The notes under the pieces are model-generated. The model was not told where the DNA came from. It did no database searches and was given only the letters and a program-made list of their open reading frames with translations. Shown here in pieces: positions 1-5,474 of a stretch of DNA of 5,474 bases. The DNA is taken from assembly GCF_014859565.1 (NCBI RefSeq), contig NZ_JACUUA010000209.1:1-5474 (forward strand). The letters are read 5' to 3'. Every line of letters begins with the position of its first letter. Positions within the stretch are counted from its first letter, which is position 1. Source of the DNA: Marinospirillum sp. (lineage in GTDB: Bacteria > Pseudomonadota > Gammaproteobacteria > Pseudomonadales > Halomonadaceae). Both the position numbers and the translations under genes were made by a program.

Positions 1-66
1 GGAATACCCGGAAAATGGAATGAAAGAAAAGGCGCGAGAGTAGCATAAATTGCCGTGAAATTGCTG

Positions 67-98
67 AAAAAAAAGACCAGCACATTGGCTGGTCTTTT
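67..98 (-). terminator. Rho-independent terminator of the etfBA operon
   Basis: Positions 71-81 (AAAAGACCAGC) and 88-98 (GCTGGTCTTTT) form a perfect 11-bp stem with a 6-base loop. Read on the minus strand, the stem runs into eight consecutive T residues (complement of the A run at 67-74). It lies 25 bases beyond the etfA stop codon, which is the expected place for the operon's intrinsic terminator. The upstream arm also ends in T residues on the plus strand, but the longer uninterrupted U-tract is on the minus strand. Confidence 0.93.
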
Positions 99-123
99 GG
101 GTTACCGCTGGGCTGGTTTCAGC

Positions 124-1050
124 TTAGAGCTGTTGTTCCAGTGCCGGTACGGCTTCGAACAGGTCTGCTACCAGGCCGTAGTCTGCCACCTGAAAAATGG
201 GAGCTTCTTCGTCCTTGTTGATGGCAACAATCACCTTGGAGTCTTTCATACCCGCCAGATGCTGGATGGCTCCGGAGATACCGGCAGCAATGTACAGCTC
301 TGGTGCAACAATCTTGCCGGTCTGACCGACTTGCAGGTCGTTGGGGACATAACCGGCATCCACCGCGGCACGGGAGGCACCAACAGCACCGCCCAGCTTG
401 TCAGCCAGTTTGAAGATGATATCGAACTTTTCAGTGCTGCCTACACCACGACCACCGGCAACCACCACTTTGGCAGCAGTCAGTTCCGGACGGTCAGAAG
501 CTGCCAGCTCTTCACCGACAAAGCTGGACAGGCCAGCATCTTTAGCTTCAGCAACCGCTTCTACCGCTGCTGAACCTGTGGCAGCCACGGCATCAAAAGA
601 GGTGCCGCGTACCGTGATGACCTTAACAGTATCTTCGCTCTGCACGGTGGCAATGGCGCTACCGGCATAGATGGGGCGCTTGAAGGTATCAGCGCTTTCT
701 ACACTGATGATTTCAGAGATCTGCTCAACATCCAGCAGTGCCGCAACGCGTGGGGCAATGTTTTTGCCGTTGGCAGTGGCACCGGTCAGGATGTGGCTGT
801 AACCCTTGCCCAACTCAGCAACCAGTGCAGCCACGTTTTCTGCCAGTTGATGACCGTAAGCAGCGTTGTCGGCCAGCAGTACCTTGCTCACACCTTCCAG
901 CTTGGCCGCAGCATCAGCAGCAGCCTGAGCGCCAGCACCGGCAACCAGTACGTGAATGTCACCACCGATGGCTTTAGCAGCAGCAACAACACTGCCAGTC
1001 ACCGGGGTCAGATCAGTATTATGATGATCAGCAATAACCAGAATGCTCAT
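124..1050 (-). CDS. etfA: Electron transfer flavoprotein subunit alpha
   Basis: This is the 308-residue alpha subunit of ETF, the cytoplasmic FAD carrier that takes electrons from acyl-CoA dehydrogenases and similar dehydrogenases and gives them to ETF-QO. The N-terminal half (about 1-180) is the nucleotide-binding-like domain I. The C-terminal half (about 190-308) is the FAD domain. It shows GGRGVGS at 199-205, SR at 226-227, GQTG at 242-245 and the family signature from L252 to N278, including SGAIQH at 259-264; R227, T244 and H264 correspond to known FAD-contacting positions. The length is normal for bacterial EtfA. The ATG shares one base with the etfB stop (TAATG), and an AAGGTGG ribosome-binding site lies inside the end of etfB (1055-1061), so translation is probably coupled. 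Nothing suggests the bifurcating ETF type: the context is an ETF-QO gene rather than a butyryl-CoA dehydrogenase or fix gene set. Confidence 0.98.
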   Translation of the reverse strand: MSILVIADHHNTDLTPVTGSVVAAAKAIGGDIHVLVAGAGAQAAADAAAKLEGVSKVLLADNAAYGHQLAENVAALVAELGKGYSHILTGATANGKNIAPRVAALLDVEQISEIISVESADTFKRPIYAGSAIATVQSEDTVKVITVRGTSFDAVAATGSAAVEAVAEAKDAGLSSFVGEELAASDRPELTAAKVVVAGGRGVGSTEKFDIIFKLADKLGGAVGASRAAVDAGYVPNDLQVGQTGKIVAPELYIAAGISGAIQHLAGMKDSKVIVAINKDEEAPIFQVADYGLVADLFEAVPALEQQL

Positions 1051-1799
1051 TAGACCACCTTCGCTTCGTTTTTCAGTTTATCCACCAGCTCTTCCACGCT
1101 GCCCACTTTGATGCCTGCAGAACGCTCTGCCGGTGGCTCAACTTTCAGAGTTTTGACTTTGGACGCGGTATCCACGCCGTAATCAGCCGGGGTTTTGATA
1201 TCCAGCGGCTTTTTCTTGGCTTTCATGATGTCTGGCAGTTTGGCGTAACGCGGCTCGTTCAGGCGCAGATCCGCACTGATCACCGCAGGCAGTTTGATTT
1301 CAACGGTTTGTAAACCACCGTCGATTTCACGCTTCACTTTAGCCTTGTCACCTTCAACCGTCAGCTCAGAAGCAAAGGTGCCCTGAGCATAACCAGCCAG
1401 TGCAGCCAGCATCTGGGTGGTTTGGTTGTTATCGGTATCAATGGACTGTTTACCCATCAGGATAATCTGGGGTTGTTCTTCAGCGGCAATTTTTGCCAGG
1501 ATTTTGGCAACGGCCAGTGAACCCAGTTGTTCGTCGGTTTCGACCAGAATACCGCGGTCGGCACCCAGCGCCATGGCCGTACGCAGTTGTTCCTGAGCGG
1601 TTTTAGGACCGATGGAAACAGCAACGATTTCAGTGGCAATGCCTTTTTCCTTCAGGCGTACGGCTTCTTCCACGGCGATTTCGCAGAAGGGGTTCATGGA
1701 CATTTTGACATTGGTCAGATCGACACCTGACTGATCCGCTTTAACACGAACCTTGACGTTGTAATCAACGACACGTTTGACAGCGACAAGAACCTTCAT
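1050..1799 (-). CDS. etfB: Electron transfer flavoprotein subunit beta
   Basis: This is the 249-residue beta subunit, which carries a structural AMP and docks ETF onto its partner dehydrogenases. It begins [20 protein letters not shown], typical of the family. Further family segments are [16 protein letters not shown] at 36-51, the nucleotide-binding stretch [13 protein letters not shown] at 114-126, the signature around VKREIDGG (155-162), and the recognition loop [13 protein letters not shown] at 177-189 followed by IMKAKKK, which contacts acyl-CoA dehydrogenases in studied ETFs. The full-length recognition loop argues for an ordinary dehydrogenase-linked ETF. A GGAG ribosome-binding site (1805-1808, minus strand) lies five bases before the ATG. 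It is the first gene of a two-gene operon with etfA and is transcribed away from the ETF-QO gene across the shared 300-base control region. Confidence 0.98.
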   Translation of the reverse strand: MKVLVAVKRVVDYNVKVRVKADQSGVDLTNVKMSMNPFCEIAVEEAVRLKEKGIATEIVAVSIGPKTAQEQLRTAMALGADRGILVETDEQLGSLAVAKILAKIAAEEQPQIILMGKQSIDTDNNQTTQMLAALAGYAQGTFASELTVEGDKAKVKREIDGGLQTVEIKLPAVISADLRLNEPRYAKLPDIMKAKKKPLDIKTPADYGVDTASKVKTLKVEPPAERSAGIKVGSVEELVDKLKNEAKVV

Positions 1800-1829
1800 A
1801 GATTCTCCGTTTTCTCAGTGGTTGAACCA

Positions 1830-1852
1830 GCAGGCCAAAAAAACCAGCCTGC
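1830..1852 (-). repeat. Inverted repeat in the presumed etfBA leader
   Basis: GCAGGC (1830-1835) and GCCTGC (1847-1852) can form a 6-bp G+C-rich stem with an 11-base loop. On the minus strand the loop contains seven consecutive T residues. It lies 31 bases upstream of the etfB ATG and would be within the 5' leader if the candidate promoter at 1876-1904 is right. The T run is in the loop rather than after the stem, so this is not an intrinsic terminator. A role in RNA stability or translation is possible but unproven. Confidence 0.35.
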
Positions 1853-1875
1853 GACATAAAAATCTCGACTTGCGA

Positions 1876-1904
1876 ATGATGACTGCAAGCGGCGTTTCAG
1901 TCAA
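1876..1904 (-). promoter_or_regulatory. Candidate sigma-70 promoter for etfBA
   Basis: On the minus strand, TTGACT (1904-1899, five of six consensus bases) is followed by a 17-base spacer and CATCAT (1881-1876, four of six). Transcription would start near 1869 and give a leader of about 70 bases before etfB. The -10 lies in the middle of a CTTGC-N11-GCAAG inverted repeat (1869-1889), and the -35 overlaps an everted GTTT/AAAC repeat (1894-1906). The assignment rests on hexamer match and position only. Confidence 0.4.
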
Positions 1905-1910
1905 ACTTGG

Positions 1911-1939
1911 GCTTAAACTGACTGGTCACATTTTTAAGC
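1911..1939. repeat. Inverted repeat GCTTAAA-N15-TTTAAGC bracketing a -35 element
   Basis: GCTTAAA (1911-1917) and TTTAAGC (1933-1939) are perfect inverted copies whose centres are 22 bases apart, about two helical turns. The left arm touches the -35 of the candidate ETF-QO promoter P1 and the right arm ends one base before its -10, so a protein bound here would block polymerase. A shorter palindrome, TGACTGGTCA (1919-1928), lies inside. A repeat of this size could arise by chance in a 300-base A+T-rich interval, so operator function is only a possibility. Confidence 0.3.
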
Positions 1940-1946
1940 TTATAAT
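1918..1946 (+). promoter_or_regulatory. Candidate distal promoter (P1) for the ETF-QO gene
   Basis: CTGACT (1918-1923, four of six) is followed by a 17-base spacer and a perfect TATAAT (1941-1946). Transcription would start near 1952-1953 and leave a leader of nearly 150 bases before the GTG start at 2100. The consensus -10 at optimal spacing makes this the best-looking -10 in the divergent region. The leader would contain the inverted repeats at 1971-1999 and 2006-2020. Confidence 0.5.
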
Positions 1947-1970
1947 GACACTATCTTAAAAACCTGTGAC

Positions 1971-1999
1971 AAGGCTTGCCTCTTAAGCCTCCAAGCCTT
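1971..1999 (+). repeat. 8-bp inverted repeat with an alternative pairing, ETF-QO leader
   Basis: AAGGCTTG (1971-1978) and CAAGCCTT (1992-1999) are perfect inverted copies with a 13-base loop. AAGCCT also occurs at 1985-1990, so the left arm could pair instead with that nearer copy (AGGCTT 1972-1977) and leave a 7-base loop; the two stems exclude each other. No T run follows, so neither is a standard terminator. Just downstream, GGTCA (2006-2010) and TGACC (2016-2020) can form a further 5-bp hairpin. These would be leader RNA structures if P1 is used, or upstream DNA sites if P2 is used. Confidence 0.35.
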
Positions 2000-2014
2000 T
2001 CACTGGGTCAGCTA

Positions 2015-2043
2015 TTGACCAAAAGCAAACGACCGTTTTAAAT
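2015..2043 (+). promoter_or_regulatory. Candidate proximal promoter (P2) for the ETF-QO gene
   Basis: TTGACC (2015-2020, five of six) is followed by a 17-base spacer and TTAAAT (2038-2043, four of six, but lacking the important second-position A). Transcription would begin near 2050 and give a leader of about 50 bases. It is a weaker match at -10 than P1, but its spacer contains the PsrA-like box at 2026-2039, the usual arrangement for a repressor-controlled promoter. P1 and P2 could work in tandem. Confidence 0.35.
2026..2039. promoter_or_regulatory. PsrA-like operator, CAAAC-N4-GTTTT
   Basis: The 14 bases CAAACGACCGTTTT match nine of the ten defined positions of the G/CAAAC-N2-4-GTTTG/C motif described for PsrA in Pseudomonas; only the last base differs. 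PsrA is a TetR-family regulator that senses long-chain fatty acids and controls beta-oxidation and related electron-transfer genes in several gammaproteobacteria, so a site before an ETF-QO gene makes biological sense. It lies between the -35 and -10 of P2, which would suit repression. The regulator gene is not in this window, and the conserved palindrome arms are only four bases each. Confidence 0.4.
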
Positions 2044-2085
2044 ACACTCTAGCCGAGTGCCATAAAGATAACAAGCCTGCGCAAC

Positions 2086-2093
2086 TGAGGAGA
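2086..2093 (+). promoter_or_regulatory. Ribosome-binding site that fixes the GTG start of ETF-QO
   Basis: TGAGGAGA contains GAGGAG ending seven bases before GTG at 2100. The in-frame ATG at 2115 would be 22 bases away, too far for this site, so GTG is the better start. The resulting N-terminus, MERESMEFDV, also agrees with the usual start of Pseudomonas-type ETF-QO. Confidence 0.85.
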
Positions 2094-2099
2094 CACGCT

Positions 2100-3752
2100 G
2101 TGGAACGCGAATCTATGGAGTTTGATGTATTGATCGTCGGCGCGGGGCCTGCAGGCCTTGCCGCTGCCATCCGCCTGAAACAACAAGCCATTGAAGCTGG
2201 TCAGGAGCTGGAAGTCTGCGTGGTGGAAAAAGGTTCCGAAGTCGGTGCCCATATTCTCTCCGGCGCAGTCATTGAGCCTCGTGCACTGAATGAGCTGATT
2301 CCAGACTGGAAAGAAAAAGGTGCACCACTGACCGTTCCAGCCACTCAGGATGATGTTTATCTGCTGCGCAGTGAAACAGCCTCCACCAAGCTGCCGCATT
2401 TTGCCGTGCCCAAGACCATGCACAACCAGAGCAACTACATTGTCAGCGTTGGCAACCTGTGCCGCTGGTTGGCTGAGCAGGCAGAAGCGCTGGAAGTCAA
2501 CGTGTTCCCTGGTTTTCCCGCTGCCGAGATCATTTATGGTGAAAAGGGTGAGGTGCAGGGTGTGATTACCGGTGACATGGGTATTGGTGCTGATGGTCAG
2601 CCAAAAGACAGTTTTACTCCCGGCATGGAATTACGCGCCAAATACACCCTTTTCTCTGAAGGTGTGCGCGGTCATCTGGGCAAACGCCTGATCGAGAAGT
2701 ACAAGCTGGATGAAGGTAAAGATGCCCAGCATTACGGTATCGGTATTAAAGAGCTGTGGGAAATTGATCCTGCCAAACACCAGCAGGGACTGGTGGTACA
2801 CGGTTCCGGCTGGCCGTTGCCCAGTGGTACTGGTGGTGGTTTTTTCCTTTATCACGATGAAAACAACCAAGTGGAAGTGGGTTTGATTGTCGATCTATCT
2901 TACTCCAATCCGCACCTGTCTCCTTTTGACGAGTTCCAGCGCTTAAAGCACCATCCGGTACTCAAACAGTACCTGGAAGGTGGTAAGCGCCTGTCTTATG
3001 GTGCCCGTGCCATCACTAAGGGCGGTTACAACTGCCTGCCCAAAATGACCTTCCCCGGTGGTCTGCTGATCGGTTGTGATGCCGGTACACTGAACTTTTC
3101 CAAGATCAAGGGTGTTCATACCGCGATGAAATCCGGCATGATTGCTGCCGAAGCAGTGTTTGAGGCATTAAAAGGTGGTGATGAGGGTGGCAAGGAGCTG
3201 ACGGCTTATACTCAGAAGTGGGAAGTCAGCTGGGCCAATGAGGAACTGAAGACTTCTCGCAACTTCGGCCCGGCAATGCACAAGTACGGCACTTTCCTGG
3301 GCGGTGCGTTTAACTTCATCGACCAGAATATCTTTGGTGGCAAGCTGCCGATCACGCTGCATGACACCAAGCCTGACCATGAAATGTTGAAACCCGCCAG
3401 CGAATGCCCGAAGATCGACTACCCAAAACCCGATGGTAAGCTAAGTTTTGACAAGCTGTCTTCGGTGTTTCTGTCCAATGCCGTGCATGAAGAGGATCAG
3501 CCGGTGCATCTGCGCTTGAAAGACCCTGAACTGCCGATTCGTGACAACCTGCCGATGTACGATGAACCCGCGCAGCGCTACTGCCCTGCTGGTGTGTACG
3601 AAGTGGTAAACGATGATGCTGGACAACCCAAGTTCCAGGTCAACTTCTCCAACTGCGTACATTGTAAAACCTGTGATATCAAGGATCCGGCTCAGAACAT
3701 CACCTGGGTGACACCAGAAGGTGGTGGCGGCCCTAACTATCCAAACATGTAA
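2100..3752 (+). CDS. etfQO: Electron transfer flavoprotein-ubiquinone oxidoreductase (ETF-QO)
   Basis: This 550-residue enzyme oxidises reduced ETF and reduces ubiquinone, feeding electrons from fatty-acid and amino-acid oxidation into respiration. It acts at the cytoplasmic face of the inner membrane as a monotopic protein, and no transmembrane helix is expected or seen. The FAD-binding Rossmann motif is VGAGPAG at 13-19, with an acidic E43 ending the second strand. LFSEGVRGHLGK (184-195) and GGLLIGCDAGTLNFSKIKG (320-338) are family FAD and quinone-domain segments. The 4Fe-4S ligands are C495 (in YCPAGVYE) and C519, C522 and C525 (CVHCKTC), followed by KDP and the usual GGGGPNYPNM end. All four cysteines are present and the length is that of the mature bacterial enzyme. 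It is divergent from etfBA, its electron donor, and ends at a clear terminator. The symbol is descriptive; many bacterial annotations give none. Confidence 0.98.
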   Translation: MERESMEFDVLIVGAGPAGLAAAIRLKQQAIEAGQELEVCVVEKGSEVGAHILSGAVIEPRALNELIPDWKEKGAPLTVPATQDDVYLLRSETASTKLPHFAVPKTMHNQSNYIVSVGNLCRWLAEQAEALEVNVFPGFPAAEIIYGEKGEVQGVITGDMGIGADGQPKDSFTPGMELRAKYTLFSEGVRGHLGKRLIEKYKLDEGKDAQHYGIGIKELWEIDPAKHQQGLVVHGSGWPLPSGTGGGFFLYHDENNQVEVGLIVDLSYSNPHLSPFDEFQRLKHHPVLKQYLEGGKRLSYGARAITKGGYNCLPKMTFPGGLLIGCDAGTLNFSKIKGVHTAMKSGMIAAEAVFEALKGGDEGGKELTAYTQKWEVSWANEELKTSRNFGPAMHKYGTFLGGAFNFIDQNIFGGKLPITLHDTKPDHEMLKPASECPKIDYPKPDGKLSFDKLSSVFLSNAVHEEDQPVHLRLKDPELPIRDNLPMYDEPAQRYCPAGVYEVVNDDAGQPKFQVNFSNCVHCKTCDIKDPAQNITWVTPEGGGGPNYPNM

Positions 3753-3770
3753 TCTTTTGTATTAAAAGAG

Positions 3771-3795
3771 AAAGGAGGCGAAAGCCTCCTTTTTT
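3771..3795 (+). terminator. Rho-independent terminator between convergent genes
   Basis: AAAGGAGGC (3771-3779) pairs perfectly with GCCTCCTTT (3784-3792) around a GAAA tetraloop, and the T run extends to 3795. It begins 19 bases after the ETF-QO stop and is an excellent plus-strand terminator. On the minus strand the same stem is followed by TTTCTCTTTTAAT, a fair U-rich tract, and it lies 23 bases past the ppnP stop. It therefore probably also ends the leftward purT-ppnP transcript. Confidence 0.92.
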
Positions 3796-3817
3796 ATACT
3801 CTGCTTCTGGACTCTTA

Positions 3818-4102
3818 TCAATCCATATAACGGCAGAGATAGGCACTCTGCTCTTCAACTGTCACCTGAAACACGCTGTTAGCCGGTACGTTAAAGCTCT
3901 GACCCTTGTGAAAAGTACGCAAGGAAGCATCACCCGGCAGCATCACCAGCAGGGCGCCGGAAACCACGGTCATTTCTTCATCCTTGGAGGTGGAGAACTC
4001 ATACTCTCCCACTTCCATCACACCCACTGTCAGCGGACCTTCGCTGTTATTCAGGGCAATGGATTTAACCTGACCATCAAAATATTCGTTTACTTTCAAC
4101 AT
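3818..4102 (-). CDS. ppnP: Pyrimidine/purine nucleoside phosphorylase (YaiE/PpnP family, DUF1255)
   Basis: This 94-residue protein has the same length as E. coli PpnP (YaiE) and aligns with it end to end by eye. Family features are [11 protein letters not shown] at 5-15, [12 protein letters not shown] at 27-38, [10 protein letters not shown] at 42-51, FNVPANSVF at 70-78 and YLCRYMD at the C-terminus. The family is a small single-domain cupin fold. The E. coli member splits a broad range of purine and pyrimidine nucleosides with phosphate, giving free base and ribose 1-phosphate. That activity here is inferred from homology. There is no signal peptide, so it is cytoplasmic. A GGAG ribosome-binding site (4110-4113, minus strand) is seven bases before the ATG. 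It lies 55 bases downstream of purT on the same strand with no hairpin terminator between, so co-transcription is likely. Confidence 0.93.
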   Translation of the reverse strand: MLKVNEYFDGQVKSIALNNSEGPLTVGVMEVGEYEFSTSKDEEMTVVSGALLVMLPGDASLRTFHKGQSFNVPANSVFQVTVEEQSAYLCRYMD

Positions 4103-4157
4103 GGTATTTCTCCGCAGGGTTATGCTGCCATTAGGGGTAATTTTTTGTGCTGTGATT

Positions 4158-5339
4158 CTATAGGTGTACCTGAATTCTGGAAATAACTCGCAAGGATTTT
4201 TCTTTTGCCTGCTCTACATCCTGATCCAGTGCCAGTGCAACCCCCATACGCCGCTCACCCTGCACTTCCGGTTTACCAAACAGCCGCAGGTCGGTATCCG
4301 GTTCACTCAACGCCTGATCCAGTCCAGCAAAACTGACCTGACTGGATTCCCCCTGTACCAGCAGTACCGCAGAAGCTGCCGCACCCAGTTGGCGGATTGC
4401 CGGAATGGGTAGTTTAAGAATGGCACGGGCATGCAGGGCAAATTCAGACAGGTTCTGGGAAATCAGGGTGACCATACCAGTATCATGCGGGCGAGGCGAA
4501 ACCTCACTGAACCAGACGTCATCTCCCTTTACAAATAACTCCACCCCGAACAGGCCATAACCACCCAGTGCATCAGTAACTTTGCGGGCAATCTGCTGAG
4601 CCTTTTCCAGCGCCAGCAGACTCATGGCCTGGGGTTGCCAAGACTCACGGTAATCCCCTTTTTCCTGCCGGTGACCAATGGGTTCACAGAACTGGGTGCC
4701 GGATACTGCACGCACCGTCAACAGGGTGATTTCATAATCAAAATCGATAAAACCTTCCACTATCACCTTGCCTTTACCTGCCCGACCACCGGCCTGAGCA
4801 TAATCCCAGGCTGACTGAATCTGATCGACACTGTGCACCAGGCTCTGACCCTTACCCGAAGAAGACATGATGGGTTTGATCACACAAGGTAATCCAATTT
4901 CAGTGATGGCGGCCTGGTATTCTGCTTCAGTGGCAGCAAAACGGTAGGGTGAGGTGGGTAATCCCAGCTCTTCTGCTGTCAGGCGACGAATGCCTTCCCG
5001 GTTCATGGTCAGGTGCGCGGCACGAGCACTTGGGATAACGGTATAACCTTCCTGTTCCAGCGCCAGCAGTTCACTGGTAGCAATGGCTTCAATTTCCGGC
5101 ACAATCAGATGAGGCTGCTCCTGCTCCACCACTGCCCGCAGGGCGGCAGCATCCAGCATACTGATCACATGGCAACGATCGGCCAGCTGCATGGCAGGTG
5201 CGTTAGCATAACGATCCACGGCAATCACTTCGCAACCCAGCCGTTTGAGTTCAATAACCACTTCCCGTCCCAATTCGCCGCTGCCCAGCAGCAGTACACG
5301 GGTGGCTGTGGATGAAAATGGAGTGCCGATCTGTGTCAT
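4158..5339 (-). CDS. purT: Formate-dependent phosphoribosylglycinamide formyltransferase (GAR transformylase 2)
   Basis: This 393-residue ATP-grasp enzyme makes formyl-GAR from GAR, formate and ATP, the folate-independent version of the third step of purine synthesis. E. coli PurT has 392 residues and the numbering agrees closely. The N-terminal domain has GSGELGRE at 19-26, with GAR-contacting E22, L23 and E82. ATP-binding residues are R114, K155, the SSGKGQ loop at 160-165, E195 and E203. Magnesium ligands are E267 (GVELF) and E279 (SEVSPRPHD), with D286 following. C-terminal K356 and R363-R364 match the remaining substrate contacts. All expected catalytic residues are present, and it is distinct from PurK by the PurT-specific [13 protein letters not shown] segment. 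An AGAGGA ribosome-binding site (5348-5353, minus strand) lies eight bases before the ATG. It is probably the first gene of a purT-ppnP transcript. Confidence 0.98.
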   Translation of the reverse strand: MTQIGTPFSSTATRVLLLGSGELGREVVIELKRLGCEVIAVDRYANAPAMQLADRCHVISMLDAAALRAVVEQEQPHLIVPEIEAIATSELLALEQEGYTVIPSARAAHLTMNREGIRRLTAEELGLPTSPYRFAATEAEYQAAITEIGLPCVIKPIMSSSGKGQSLVHSVDQIQSAWDYAQAGGRAGKGKVIVEGFIDFDYEITLLTVRAVSGTQFCEPIGHRQEKGDYRESWQPQAMSLLALEKAQQIARKVTDALGGYGLFGVELFVKGDDVWFSEVSPRPHDTGMVTLISQNLSEFALHARAILKLPIPAIRQLGAAASAVLLVQGESSQVSFAGLDQALSEPDTDLRLFGKPEVQGERRMGVALALDQDVEQAKEKSLRVISRIQVHL

Positions 5340-5474
5340 GAGCCCTGTCCTCTGATCTGTAAAAAAACACCGGCAGTATAAGTGATGCGGTTTTATAATG
5401 CTGTTTTAACGCACCTCCGAACAGGGCAATTGGGCTTAATTCTGCTTGCAAAATACGTTGCTTCACTGTAATAA
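5340..5474 (-). promoter_or_regulatory. purT upstream region with weak promoter-like sequence
   Basis: This interval holds no credible gene. On the minus strand, TATACT (5380-5375) and TATAAA (5397-5392) each match five of six -10 bases, but neither has a good -35: the best partner is TTCGGA (5421-5416), 18 bases before TATAAA, with three of six. One or both may drive purT with a short leader. The plus strand also carries TATAAT (5394-5399), which could serve a gene starting beyond the window, but its -35 position is poor. No clear PurR-type site is visible. Confidence 0.3.

Noticed and set aside
42..70. Possible minus-strand promoter (TTTTCA, 17-base spacer, TATGCT) for a gene left of the window
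   Set aside because: Both hexamers match only four of six bases, the -35 lies in the U-tract of the etfBA terminator, and no gene start is visible before the window ends.
55..573. 172-codon plus-strand open frame opposite etfA
   Set aside because: It is antisense to the well-supported etfA, resembles no family, and overlaps the operon terminator. The etfA frame explains the sequence.
1922..1928. CTGGTCA as a FadR half-site in promoter P1
   Set aside because: The left half resembles the FadR operator, but the required GACCAG right half is absent. A single 6-7 base match is not enough.
1777..1959. 60-codon plus-strand open frame running into the divergent region
   Set aside because: It starts with TTG inside antisense etfB, has no ribosome-binding site, and its product resembles nothing known. 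It covers regulatory sequence.
2049..2423. 124-codon minus-strand open frame opposite the start of ETF-QO
   Set aside because: It is antisense to the conserved FAD-binding domain of ETF-QO and shows no family features.
5448..5461. GCAAAATACGTTGC as a possible PurR operator for purT
   Set aside because: The half-sites GCAA and TTGC are present, but they are two bases further apart than in the PurR consensus and the central CG pattern is lost. It is also over 100 bases upstream of the start codon.
5251..5466. 71-codon minus-strand open frame upstream of and overlapping the purT start
   Set aside because: It starts with GTG without a visible ribosome-binding site and overlaps purT by 89 bases in another frame. 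The purT start has its own good ribosome-binding site and matches E. coli PurT in length.

Overview
This window reads as an ordinary chromosomal segment of a gammaproteobacterium. The proteins look most like those of the Pseudomonas/Oceanospirillales side of the class: the electron-transfer flavoprotein (ETF) and ETF-ubiquinone oxidoreductase (ETF-QO) are of the Pseudomonas kind, while PurT and PpnP resemble the E. coli proteins closely. Base composition is about half G+C. I cannot name a genus from the sequence. There are no insertion sequences, tRNA or rRNA genes, CRISPR arrays or phage genes.

Layout. Positions 1-123 hold no gene, only a strong minus-strand terminator (67-98). Positions 124-1799 hold a leftward etfB-etfA operon with a one-base stop/start overlap. 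Positions 1800-2099 are a 300-base divergent control region. It contains a candidate promoter for etfBA, two candidate promoters for the rightward gene, and several inverted repeats. One of these is an AAAC-N4-GTTT box resembling the site of the fatty-acid regulator PsrA. Positions 2100-3752 encode ETF-QO rightward from a GTG start. A hairpin terminator (3771-3795) separates it from two leftward genes, ppnP (3818-4102) and purT (4158-5339), which converge on it. Positions 5340-5474 are the upstream region of purT, with only weak promoter-like sequence.

Function. EtfA and EtfB form the soluble FAD/AMP heterodimer that collects electrons from acyl-CoA dehydrogenases and related dehydrogenases. 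ETF-QO, an FAD and 4Fe-4S protein on the inner membrane, passes them to ubiquinone. The three divergent genes therefore make one complete electron route from fatty-acid and amino-acid oxidation into the respiratory chain. PurT makes formylglycinamide ribonucleotide from formate in purine synthesis, and PpnP is a small cupin-fold nucleoside phosphorylase, so the right half concerns nucleotide metabolism.

I found no convincing undescribed system. All five genes are intact members of known families with their key residues present. The most informative unexplained material is the regulatory structure between etfB and the ETF-QO gene; every regulatory call there is pattern-based and unproven.
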